From positions 1-59,649 of IMG/VR virus record IMGVR_UViG_3300034280_000211: a stretch of 59,649 nt of DNA. One strand, 5' to 3'. Of this stretch, positions 52,710-59,649 are shown piece after piece; the stretch's first letter is position 1; each line of letters starts with the position of its first letter. Made by a program: the position numbers and the translations under genes. The DNA comes from a virus. The notes under the pieces are model-generated. The model saw only the letters and a list, made by a program, of their open reading frames with translations, was not told where the DNA came from and ran no database searches.

Positions 52710-53559
52710 TCACTTTGAACTTGGGCTTCAGGTCCACGATCTTCACGGTCGAATCGAAGTTGGCTTCCCAAGACTGCTTCAGCTTCTCGGAGATGTGCTT
52801 GGCTTCAATGAACTGCGGCTTGCCGACGCACTTCGGCTTCCAGTGGCCCGCCCAAGCATCCCAGTTACAGAACAGCGGATTGTATCCCAGCTTCTGCGTG
52901 CCAACCAAAGAAAGATCGCGTGTCTGTGTAACATCTTCCGTGGACGCCTTCTCGGCCTGATACTTGTCGGGGTATTCGTAATAGAACCAGGGCTTGTCCG
53001 CTTCGGTATTGGGCTCCGTGAGTTCAAAGGCCCGCATGTCGTACATGATCAGACCCGTGGGGAGGGCGGCGCATTCCTGGATACCTGACATCTTCACGGC
53101 CTGAGACCGTTCGTACATCTTCAACTGGAAGTCCGGATTCGCATTCCCGGTCTGCATGTTCCGCCATTCAAAGACGTACACGCACTCCATCGGAGGCGGG
53201 CCGCAGTACGGGGCACCGATGACACACGGGCCCTTTTCGTAGTGGTCGTACAGGAAGTCGAAGGACGATGTGAAGAACGGTTTGCCGCACGGTTCGCAGT
53301 CGGGCTTCATGTCCGAATCGATCATCACCAACACATCCACCCCGTACTCGCGGGCCTGGAGAACGGCCCGGTTGCGGGTCATGGTGATCGGCGTGTCTGC
53401 GAGGTTCCAGATGCGGATGTTCTCAATCCGCGGATCCCGGGACGCCTCGGCAACGAGGGGTGTCATCCACTCACGGATGTCCGGGACTTCAGAGGAAATC
53501 CCGCCGTTGCCGCCGTAGGAGAAAGTAACCAGACCGACGTTCAGCTTGCGTTGTTGCAT
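52702..53559 (-). CDS. GT-A-type glycosyltransferase (285 aa)
   Basis: The fold is shown by VGLVTFSYGGNGG, RNRAVLQAREYGVDVLVMID, SDMKPDCEPC (the DSD is the DxD metal-binding motif), GPCVIGAPYCGPPPMECVYV and AALPTGLIMYDMRAFELTEP, with WFYYEYPDKYQAEKASTEDV near the end. It should transfer a sugar from a nucleotide sugar. Being first in the block that includes terminase and portal, it may glycosylate virion or host surface components. The ATG follows GAGGTGATAC and a strong promoter. Confidence 0.75.
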   Translation of the reverse strand: MQQRKLNVGLVTFSYGGNGGISSEVPDIREWMTPLVAEASRDPRIENIRIWNLADTPITMTRNRAVLQAREYGVDVLVMIDSDMKPDCEPCGKPFFTSSFDFLYDHYEKGPCVIGAPYCGPPPMECVYVFEWRNMQTGNANPDFQLKMYERSQAVKMSGIQECAALPTGLIMYDMRAFELTEPNTEADKPWFYYEYPDKYQAEKASTEDVTQTRDLSLVGTQKLGYNPLFCNWDAWAGHWKPKCVGKPQFIEAKHISEKLKQSWEANFDSTVKIVDLKPKFKVSV

Positions 53560-53580
53560 GTATCACCTCGGGGGAGAGTG

Positions 53581-53609
53581 AGTGTATCAGATTAGTGGAC
53601 GGATGTCAA
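53581..53609 (-). promoter_or_regulatory. Consensus sigma70 promoter for the 53559-26576 block
   Basis: On the minus strand TTGACA (53609-53604) is followed by exactly 17 bases and TACACT (53586-53581), then 22 bases to the glycosyltransferase ATG. It overlaps the end of the previous gene. This is the best promoter in the window. Confidence 0.8.
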
Positions 53610-55564
53610 GTCCACGGGCCTGTAAAGCTGCCGTCCACAGGCCCCTTCCAGCCAGATTCGCGAAGCATCTCCTGAAACGCCGCGCGTGATGGACTGTCGG
53701 CACCAAGGGTTGCAATCTGACTGAGCATCGCGGCTTGCGATGCGTTCGGGGGCCGTACGACCTGACTCATGCGTTTGTCCATGCGCCGGCGTGTGTCTCT
53801 TTCGCGGGCAAGGCGAGCCATCACATCCTTTACTCGCTGGGCGGTCTTTTGTGCATGTGCTACATCGTCAAAAGGCTCTGGGGCCGATGTGATCGGGCGA
53901 CCATACCAATCAGAAAAATATGCGTCCGATGCTTGCTGCGCCTGACGCGACGCAATCATGGCTTGTAATTTCTCACGGGCTGCGGCGTGCCGCTCCTGAC
54001 CCGGCGCAATTGTGTTGATATGCAGATCAGAATGCGCAAATCCGTTCTGACTGTACGCCGACCCTACGTCCTGTCTGTGCAAATCACCTGAGATGGTTTG
54101 GATGTACTCATTGATTGCTCTCTCTAGCTGCGGATCAAAGCTCATCCCGGCATTGCGCAGCAAATTAACACGCTCCCGCGCAAGGGCCGCCCTTTCGTCA
54201 ACACGTAGGTTCCTTCCAGTCCGAGTAGCCGCCTCCCCGCCCACTACTAGCGCGGTGCCCAGGTTAACGTCAGCTAGCGACTTGTATGGGGAGGTGGGGC
54301 CAAGGCTTTGAGATAGTGCAGCTAGCGCGCTGCGATTGTCGTCGGCGCGTTTCTTTGCTTGCATCGCCTCTTGCGGGCTGCCGTACTGCTGGCGGTCGTC
54401 AATTCCGTCCTTGTCGATATCAACGGGGCTCCCGCCATACGGCATCCCCTGGCTTCGTGGCGGGATAGGCTGGGCTTGGCCGGGGCGCGTCATCCAGTCC
54501 GGCGCGTACTCCGGAATCGGCGGATCGTTGTTGACGTAGTGAGCGTCTGACCAGAGCTTGCCGTCACGGTATTCAGCCGGGACGTAGGTCATGCCTGGGC
54601 GGTCGTTGGGGCTCTTGCTGACTGGGGCCTGCTGTGAAGGAGGCGGCGAAGCCTGCGACTGCCGCGTCATCCACTGATCACGCGGCTGATAGCCCGGGAG
54701 GGTGGAGAGCCACTGTTGATAGGGATCGGCCTGCATTGATGGCGCGGTGGGCGGCATCCTGGGCCCACCAGACATCGGGCCGTATGGATTACCGAACGGC
54801 TGCATGGACGGCGCGCCTGTTGGATTTCCATACAGGCTGGGCGGGGCGTACTGGCCAAGCTGCTGCATGGGGTCTTGCTGCAACCGTTGCAGGAACGGGT
54901 TGTAGAACCCGTCGTCCACCATCTGGTTGGCGTTACCCAACAGGGTCGGAACATCCAGCGTCTGTGGGCCCATGTTTTGATTCAGGGCATTGCCGAAGAC
55001 GAACGGCAGTTCCGCCCGGCGCACTTGCTGCACCATGGCGGCGCGCTGGGCCTGCTGCTGCTCAAACGACACCGGGTTGCCAGAGTAGTCAAAGTACTGC
55101 GATGTGAAGCTCTGCGGACGAGCGTTAGGCGTGTTGCCGTAGTTGCCAAACGGACTTTGCTGATGCTGCTGCACGGAAAACGTCGGGCCTTGCGGAGCCC
55201 CGAATGACTGGCTTGTGGGCCTGGGGCTGTACCAGTTCTGCTGGCCGTAGGCAGTCCCCAGAGACGGCGTCTGCGTCGGCTGCGCTTTGCCGGGGGCGTA
55301 GGCGGAGAAGTCCATCGATCCGGACTGTTTGGTCTGCGGCGCGGCGGGCTGCTGCGAGTTCGTGCGGAAGATTGCGTCACTTGGGATGCCGCCCTGCCCA
55401 GGCCGCGGCGCGGCGTAGGGGGACGATGAGTTAATCCTGCCGGACGGCTGCGAACTCCAATTACCCCAATCGGCAAACGCCTTCTGTGCCTGCTTCCCCT
55501 CCGCAGTCTGCATGTACTGGTCATGCGGCATATCCTGATACTGCGGCGATTTCTGCCAACGCAT
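53606..55564 (-). CDS. Large low-complexity virion protein (652 aa)
   Basis: The first 400 residues are Pro-, Gln-, Ser- and Gly-rich with NQNMGPQTLDVPTLLGNANQ and short Tyr-rich motifs. The C-terminal part is helical, with RNLRVDERAALARERVNLLR, GFAHSDLHINTIAPGQERHA and DVMARLARERDTRRRMDKRM. The Q/P-rich composition and position after the decoration gene suggest an internal head or minor capsid protein. No recognised domain. Confidence 0.75.
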   Translation of the reverse strand: MRWQKSPQYQDMPHDQYMQTAEGKQAQKAFADWGNWSSQPSGRINSSSPYAAPRPGQGGIPSDAIFRTNSQQPAAPQTKQSGSMDFSAYAPGKAQPTQTPSLGTAYGQQNWYSPRPTSQSFGAPQGPTFSVQQHQQSPFGNYGNTPNARPQSFTSQYFDYSGNPVSFEQQQAQRAAMVQQVRRAELPFVFGNALNQNMGPQTLDVPTLLGNANQMVDDGFYNPFLQRLQQDPMQQLGQYAPPSLYGNPTGAPSMQPFGNPYGPMSGGPRMPPTAPSMQADPYQQWLSTLPGYQPRDQWMTRQSQASPPPSQQAPVSKSPNDRPGMTYVPAEYRDGKLWSDAHYVNNDPPIPEYAPDWMTRPGQAQPIPPRSQGMPYGGSPVDIDKDGIDDRQQYGSPQEAMQAKKRADDNRSALAALSQSLGPTSPYKSLADVNLGTALVVGGEAATRTGRNLRVDERAALARERVNLLRNAGMSFDPQLERAINEYIQTISGDLHRQDVGSAYSQNGFAHSDLHINTIAPGQERHAAAREKLQAMIASRQAQQASDAYFSDWYGRPITSAPEPFDDVAHAQKTAQRVKDVMARLARERDTRRRMDKRMSQVVRPPNASQAAMLSQIATLGADSPSRAAFQEMLRESGWKGPVDGSFTGPWT

Positions 55565-55713
55565 TATTCGTCACCCTTCTTCGTTGGGATGCTGTCCATG
55601 CCCATGCCGGTTCCCTGGAGCATGCGCAGTTTGATGATGTCCACGGACTCTGGCTTCCGCGTCTCGGCAATGAGTTGCCGGAGGTAGTCCAGGTTCTGGA
55701 TTGCTGGTTCCAT
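55564..55713 (-). CDS. Small protein starting at a terminator U-tract (49 aa)
   Basis: The ATG at 55713 starts MEPAIQNLDYLRQLIAETRK with a helix, and the stop overlaps the start of the 652-aa gene. There is no Shine-Dalgarno sequence: the bases before the ATG are the T-rich tail of a terminator. A helical peptide of unknown function. It may be translated as a leaderless or reinitiated gene. Confidence 0.55.
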   Translation of the reverse strand: MEPAIQNLDYLRQLIAETRKPESVDIIKLRMLQGTGMGMDSIPTKKGDE

Positions 55714-55751
55714 AAAGAAAACGCCGCTGGCCAGTTGCCCAGCCAGCGGCG
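55713..55751 (-). terminator. Intrinsic terminator after the capsid and decoration genes
   Basis: A perfect 10-bp stem (CGCCGCTGGC at 55722-55731 with GCCAGCGGCG at 55742-55751) has a 10-base loop and is followed on the minus strand by TTTTCTTTA, which runs directly into the ATG at 55713. It lies 28 bases past the decoration gene stop. Confidence 0.85.
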
Positions 55752-55779
55752 CCCCCGATTGCCCTGTGACGGGCAGTTC

Positions 55780-56370
55780 TTAGTAGCGGGTCTTCACGAT
55801 GGCCAGGACGTTCGCCCCGGTGGTCGCACCCGTGCTGCACGCACGGCCGAGAACACCAAGACCGTTGTCGCCGGCACCAGTCGTCGCAGCACCCACTCCG
55901 CTCTTCGTCACGCGACCAGCCGTGGTGCCCGTCGAAGCCGCAGCGGTGATCGCCGCGAGACGGTCGCCCACAACCAGATCCGAGCCGCTGAGAGCAACAG
56001 CCACCTCAGTCGGACCTTCCACCGTGACCCAGAACACATCGTTCACCGCAACGCCCGTCGCCGGGAGATGCTCATCCACCACGCCAACGCGCTCTTCGTT
56101 GGTCGCCGTGGTGTAGCCCTTCGTCACCGTGAAGCCAGCCAGACCAGCCGTGGCCGTGTCGAACGACACAACCCGCTTGGGGGCCAGGGCGATGGACGAC
56201 GAGTTCCGCACGGCAACGCAGGTCTTCACCCGGTTGCTGCGGACGCGGCCCGTGCTGGGATCAACGTCAGGGAAGTTCTTCACCACCCCAACCCAATTTG
56301 CACCGTCCGTGGCGTTGGTGACCCCAAGGGTCTGGCCAAGCGAGAACGGCGGATCAACAAAAAGACTCAT
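55780..56370 (-). CDS. Head decoration-type protein (196 aa)
   Basis: A beta-rich Ala/Gly/Val/Thr protein (VDEHLPATGVAVNDVFWVTV, SGSDLVVGDRLAAITAAAST) with GVLGRACSTGATTGANVLAI near the end, the composition and arrangement of small capsid decoration or cement proteins encoded after the major capsid gene. Direct proof is lacking. A terminator follows, so this and the capsid gene are probably expressed strongly together. Confidence 0.65.
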   Translation of the reverse strand: MSLFVDPPFSLGQTLGVTNATDGANWVGVVKNFPDVDPSTGRVRSNRVKTCVAVRNSSSIALAPKRVVSFDTATAGLAGFTVTKGYTTATNEERVGVVDEHLPATGVAVNDVFWVTVEGPTEVAVALSGSDLVVGDRLAAITAAASTGTTAGRVTKSGVGAATTGAGDNGLGVLGRACSTGATTGANVLAIVKTRY

Positions 56371-56388
56371 TTCAGATTACCTCTTTCT

Positions 56389-57516
56389 TTAGGCAAGGGC
56401 AAAGAGTTTGAAGAAGTTGCGCGGGCTCTTAAACTTAAGGTTGCCCAACGTTGACACAACGTAGCGATACTGTTGCGTAATTTCGTCGTAAAACGGACCC
56501 TCCGAGTTTAGAAGCTGTCCTTCCATGCAGAGCAACTCCATGTTGCCCATGGCGAGACCGTAGCCCGTGTTCGCCGGAATGGAATTTTCCGACGACACCT
56601 CAACTCCGTCGAACTCAAACACATCCGTGAAGCCGTAGCTCCGCAGACCGTTGGTCCGACCGATGATGACCCGCTCGTTCTCGTCCAGCTTGTTGAGCAT
56701 GTCGATGTACCACCGACGGTTCAGCAAGCACATGTCAATCTGATCTTCCTTCGTGTCGTTGCGACGAGCCTGATGAAGCGCCTCGCGGAGAGCCTTGCGG
56801 CAGTTGGCTGCCCAAGTCGAACCGCCGAAGTAGGTGCTGTTCACGTTGCAGATAACCGGCGAGAAGAAATCGAACTCCGGATCGGCTTCGCCGTTGGGCC
56901 AAACGCCCGACTTCTGCGATCCGCCGTACGCACCCAGGACGGTCGAAACACCGGCATAGTTGTCGTTCGGCCAGAAAAACGGATCGTCAGGGCTGGCCGC
57001 ACGCGCCTGGCCGGCGGTGGCACCACTAATAGTGATCGTCTGCGGCGTGAGGCCAAGCCCCAGGAACGACTCCAGGCCGTGGAAGCGAAGTTCGTTGCCT
57101 GGCGCGTAGCCGTCAACCACCCACTCCTTGGCAAGGTACTGCTCCATGCTGGTAAGGAGACGCGAAGCCATCTTGCCAGCAACGTTGACAAGAGCTTGTG
57201 CGCTACGATTTTCCAACATCTCTTTCTTGTAGATCGCGTCAGTCACTTGCGCGCCACGATACTCCAGCTCGGCGTTCTTCCAGAGGTTCTGGCGAGCGAA
57301 CGAGCGAGGAGTTTCGCCGTTGTTACCGCTGGGGGTATGGTTGCGATACTGGATTTCCCAGTCGAAACCTCGTCCCGACATGTTGGTGCGAATGTTGCCG
57401 CTGCCTTCCAAAGCAGCGAACACCTTGTACTTCCGCAACGAGGCGACCTCTTCCTCCCGAAGGTGGTTGACAATCGTCGTTGCGATGGAACGTGCCCAGT
57501 CAGTCGAACTAGCCAT
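56389..57516 (-). CDS. Major capsid protein, HK97-like fold
   Basis: A 375-aa protein with helices and strands in the HK97 order: the N-terminal EEEVASLRKYKVFAALEGSG, then DWEIQYRNHTPSGNN, MASRLLTSMEQYLAKEWVVD, NRRWYIDMLNKLDENERVII, YGFTDVFEFDGVEVSSENSI and a C-terminal NLKFKSPRNFFKLFALA. It follows the scaffold-like gene and precedes the decoration candidate, the canonical order. It assembles into the icosahedral shell. Confidence 0.85.
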   Translation of the reverse strand: MASSTDWARSIATTIVNHLREEEVASLRKYKVFAALEGSGNIRTNMSGRGFDWEIQYRNHTPSGNNGETPRSFARQNLWKNAELEYRGAQVTDAIYKKEMLENRSAQALVNVAGKMASRLLTSMEQYLAKEWVVDGYAPGNELRFHGLESFLGLGLTPQTITISGATAGQARAASPDDPFFWPNDNYAGVSTVLGAYGGSQKSGVWPNGEADPEFDFFSPVICNVNSTYFGGSTWAANCRKALREALHQARRNDTKEDQIDMCLLNRRWYIDMLNKLDENERVIIGRTNGLRSYGFTDVFEFDGVEVSSENSIPANTGYGLAMGNMELLCMEGQLLNSEGPFYDEITQQYRYVVSTLGNLKFKSPRNFFKLFALA

Positions 57517-58535
57517 TAAAGGACTCCATCGTTAACGAGTTGGCCTTTCAGCCGCTCTTCAAAACTCATCCGAGAACGCGGTGCCCTCGGCTCTGTGGTG
57601 CCTGCACTTCGATTCGGAGCGCGGGTTGCACGCTCGCGAAGGAACTGCATGTTCTGTTGTGCAACGGGGTCAACGGGGGCTTGGGGCTGCATGGGGGGCT
57701 GCTGCGGCATGGCCTGCGGCGGAGCCTGCTGCATCTGCTGGTAGCGGAGGTTCAGGAGATCCCGCTGGAGCATGCCGGTGGCGTACTGCCAACGGGCCTT
57801 GGGATCCTGGATGCCGATCTGCTGGGCCTGCCCGATGTACGCCTGGATGGCCTGACCTTCCCGGCTCACCGATCCGTCCTGGTTGTAGAGCCAGTCGGAG
57901 TTCTGACGTTCCAGATCGGAGACGAAGTTCTGAGCCTGATACTGACCCAGGTGCTGTTGCACAAGCTCCTGGGCCTTCTGCATCGCGACCTGTTCAACGA
58001 AAGGCTTCAGCGTTGTCTCGGGATCCGTGACCAGCTTCCGCGCGAAGTTCGCGGTGTAGTCCTGGTACTTCCTGAGAGCCTGCTGGGCCTCAAACGGAGC
58101 GTTGGGGTCGATGACCTCTTTGCCCGTCTGCGGGTCGCGGACGATGTACGACTTGTAGGTGTCTTCGATGGACGGGGGGTTCCACCACTTCGGCTGCTCG
58201 GGAGCCTTGGGGCGGCTGGCTTCCTGCTGGGCGGCAAGCCACTGCTGATACTTCTCAGCGTTCGCCATGTATTCCGTCGTCTTCGGGATCAACGACTGGA
58301 ACTGCTGAAGCTGACGCTGGGTCTCACCGTAACCGTTGAACGCACGGTACAGGTTCTGGGCGATGGCGAGATCGTCCTGGCCCGCAAATTCGGGAAGATG
58401 TTTGAAGGCAGAAAACGGGGAATCGAAGCCCTGCGATGCGTCTTGTGCAGGCGCCGACTGCGGAGGAGCGGAATCAACGGGAGCCGAAACGGGGGCTTCG
58501 GAAACGGATTCGGTCTGGAGAATTTCGTCGGACAT
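57516..58535 (-). CDS. Scaffold-like protein (339 aa)
   Basis: An acidic, Pro/Ser/Ala-rich N-terminus, a helical Gln-rich centre (NLYRAFNGYGETQRQLQQFQ, AMQKAQELVQQHLGQYQAQN) and a Gln/Pro/Met-rich region before a basic, Arg-rich C-terminal tail (SRMSFEERLKGQLVNDGVL). A charged helical protein encoded immediately before the major capsid gene is the usual scaffold. Stop and start overlap. No protease domain is visible. Confidence 0.7.
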   Translation of the reverse strand: MSDEILQTESVSEAPVSAPVDSAPPQSAPAQDASQGFDSPFSAFKHLPEFAGQDDLAIAQNLYRAFNGYGETQRQLQQFQSLIPKTTEYMANAEKYQQWLAAQQEASRPKAPEQPKWWNPPSIEDTYKSYIVRDPQTGKEVIDPNAPFEAQQALRKYQDYTANFARKLVTDPETTLKPFVEQVAMQKAQELVQQHLGQYQAQNFVSDLERQNSDWLYNQDGSVSREGQAIQAYIGQAQQIGIQDPKARWQYATGMLQRDLLNLRYQQMQQAPPQAMPQQPPMQPQAPVDPVAQQNMQFLRERATRAPNRSAGTTEPRAPRSRMSFEERLKGQLVNDGVL

Positions 58536-58614
58536 TTATTTCACCTTCGGGGGGAGGAGGTTCCTCTGGTGAACTAATGTCTAGGTCGGCCAAAAATGAA
58601 AACCGATTTGTGGC

Positions 58615-58902
58615 TTACGGGTCAAACTTCTCCCGCTCGGAGGCCCGCCGGAGCCGGCCGACCATGTAGTCCAAATACGCCATGTCCATGTCGGCGTATC
58701 GGTTGGCGGCAGCGGCATGCGGCGCACTGCGATATCCGGCCGGGCGGTTGCTGTACGGAACTTGCCTGCGGTGAATCAATGCATTCGGTTCGCCGTACCC
58801 GGATGGCTCGTCTATGAATGGGTTCCTGTAGTCGGGCGGCGGCAGCGGCTCCATCTCCGTCATCCCAACATTGCCGATCATCATCTTGGCGCGCGGATCC
58901 AT
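58615..58902 (-). CDS. Small virion-region protein (95 aa)
   Basis: The start at 58902 has AGGAGATCGCA upstream. MDPRAKMMIGNVGMTEMEPL is followed by a Pro-rich linker and a C-terminal basic helix. The 80 bases between this gene and the scaffold gene hold a weak copy of the GGACAYT leader (TAGACATTA) on the minus strand. Function unknown. Confidence 0.65.
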   Translation of the reverse strand: MDPRAKMMIGNVGMTEMEPLPPPDYRNPFIDEPSGYGEPNALIHRRQVPYSNRPAGYRSAPHAAAANRYADMDMAYLDYMVGRLRRASEREKFDP

Positions 58903-58944
58903 TGCGATCTCCTGTGGACGGACGTTCACAGGATTAATGTCCCG

Positions 58945-59511
58945 CTATTGCGTCCGAAGTCTGCGAATGACTGAGATGGGCTGCGAGTAATCGTCTAGCG
59001 AGTACGCGCGCGCTGGTGGCTGGGGATGGAGCGGCGATGGAAATCGATACGACCGATTAATTGGCAACTCAAACACCCGGCGGATACTCACGGCTTCTGG
59101 CGATATCGCCTGCAACTCATCTGCTAGACCAATGCCGTTCCAATTGTTCACCCACGAAACACCGGCATCTCGCATTGCCGGCACTAATCCGGCCGTGTTT
59201 CCGGATTGCGCAATCATTTGCTCTGCGGCGTTGTCTATCAGACTTGCGACTGAGGCATCGGAGTAATCGACGCCCGGGCCGGCAACTGTCGCGTAGACTA
59301 TTCCTCTCCGCCCAATTGGCTCGTCCGGAAGAGGGCTTGGGACGCGCTCGTGCGGCAATCGCGCAAACGACATCCCGTAATCACGCGCCTGCATACCAGA
59401 CAGGATACTGTCTAAGTTGCTGGATTCATGCGACACCATATGCTGTCGCGGTTTCGCGGCTGCGGCCACCCTTTGGATAAGGTCGTCTATTGACCGCAGT
59501 GGGTTAGCCAT
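58945..59511 (-). CDS. Hypothetical protein (188 aa)
   Basis: The ATG overlaps the previous stop (TAATG). Segments: RSIDDLIQRVAAAAKPRQHM, MSFARLPHERVPSPLPDEPI, GIGLADELQAISPEAVSIRR and an Arg-rich end. It is Pro- and Ser-rich with two helical parts. A virion role is suggested by the operon only. No family recognised. Confidence 0.7.
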   Translation of the reverse strand: MANPLRSIDDLIQRVAAAAKPRQHMVSHESSNLDSILSGMQARDYGMSFARLPHERVPSPLPDEPIGRRGIVYATVAGPGVDYSDASVASLIDNAAEQMIAQSGNTAGLVPAMRDAGVSWVNNWNGIGLADELQAISPEAVSIRRVFELPINRSYRFPSPLHPQPPARAYSLDDYSQPISVIRRLRTQ

Positions 59512-59649
59512 TACTCGTCACTCAATAGCCCATAGGCTATGCCCCCACCCATGACTCCTCCTGCGCCCATCAGCCCTCCGGCGATCTCGGGGTTCTCTTG
59601 GAGTGCCTTGCGGAGAACGACTTGCGGGGATTCTGCGGCGAGGCGGGCG
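59511..59649 (-). CDS. End of the join-crossing gene (right copy)
   Basis: This is the last part of the gene annotated at 1-612. The frame ends LLSDE with TAA at 59513-59511. Bases 59523-59649 are the repeated copy of 1-127, so this piece must not be counted as a separate gene. Confidence 0.9.
   Translation of the reverse strand, partial: ARLAAESPQVVLRKALQENPEIAGGLMGAGGVMGGGIAYGLLSDE
59523..59649. repeat. Terminal direct repeat, right copy
   Basis: Exact copy of bases 1-127. It supports a circular map of 59,522 bp. Confidence 0.95.

Noticed and set aside
1-59649. CRISPR arrays, insertion sequences, rRNA and complete tRNA genes
   Set aside because: No regularly spaced repeats, no transposase, and no complete tRNA or rRNA signature was found by reading both strands; a covariance-model scan would be needed to exclude a diverged tRNA.

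Overview
The window is a complete tailed-phage genome of 59,522 bp. The last 127 bases (59523-59649) repeat bases 1-127 exactly, so the contig closes into a circle and one gene crosses the join. A large-subunit terminase, portal, scaffold-like protein, HK97-like capsid protein, two podovirus-type tail-tube or adaptor candidates and long internal-virion-type proteins, with no tape-measure gene recognised, point to a short-tailed (podovirus-like) virion. A tyrosine integrase next to a tRNA-like sequence and a serine recombinase suggest a temperate life style. The host cannot be named from sequence alone. GC-rich DNA, cysteine-rich proteins, and an arsenal of proteases in place of any recognisable lysozyme would suit a planctomycete-type host, but this is inference.

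Layout. (1) A virion operon runs on the minus strand from 3928 leftwards through base 1, across the join at 59511, and on to 53606: small head and accessory proteins, scaffold, major capsid protein, decoration protein, and then a terminator. (2) A consensus sigma70 promoter at 53581-53609 starts the next minus-strand block, 53559 to 26576: glycosyltransferase, terminase subunits, portal, receptor-binding and fibre proteins, tail-tube-like proteins, and a run of long structural proteins. (3) At 25508-26599 lies the integration module: a plus-strand integrase, its promoter, and a tRNA-like sequence. (4) The minus-strand recombination and replication operon, 25497 to 18539, carries RecE-like exonuclease, ERF annealing protein, SSB, a DEAH helicase split over two frames, PD-(D/E)XK nucleases and a secreted zinc peptidase. 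(5) A second minus-strand operon, 18149 to 11479, holds two HNH proteins, an SNase-like protein, a Holliday-junction-type nuclease, a subtilase, a papain-like protease, small membrane proteins and a phage sigma factor. (6) Divergent plus-strand genes from 5234 to 11708 are about 24 small, tightly packed early proteins ending in a serine recombinase. (7) A single regulatory-looking gene (4413-4976) with its own promoter and terminator lies beside the main intergenic region.

How it works together. No DNA polymerase, primase or RNA polymerase was recognised, so replication probably depends on the host, assisted by the phage recombination set. The phage sigma factor could direct late transcription. 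A repeated leader, GGACAYT-N6-TAGGAG, sits at a fixed distance ahead of several virion genes and is the obvious candidate for late control. A second repeated motif, CCGTACACT, marks other intergenic regions and could be an operator. Genes are mostly joined by 4-base ATGA or GTGA overlaps, which indicates pervasive translational coupling. The points most worth following up are the split helicase with a canonical -1 slippery heptamer at the junction, terminators whose U-tracts run straight into a start codon, the protease-rich possible lysis region, and the repeated leader element.
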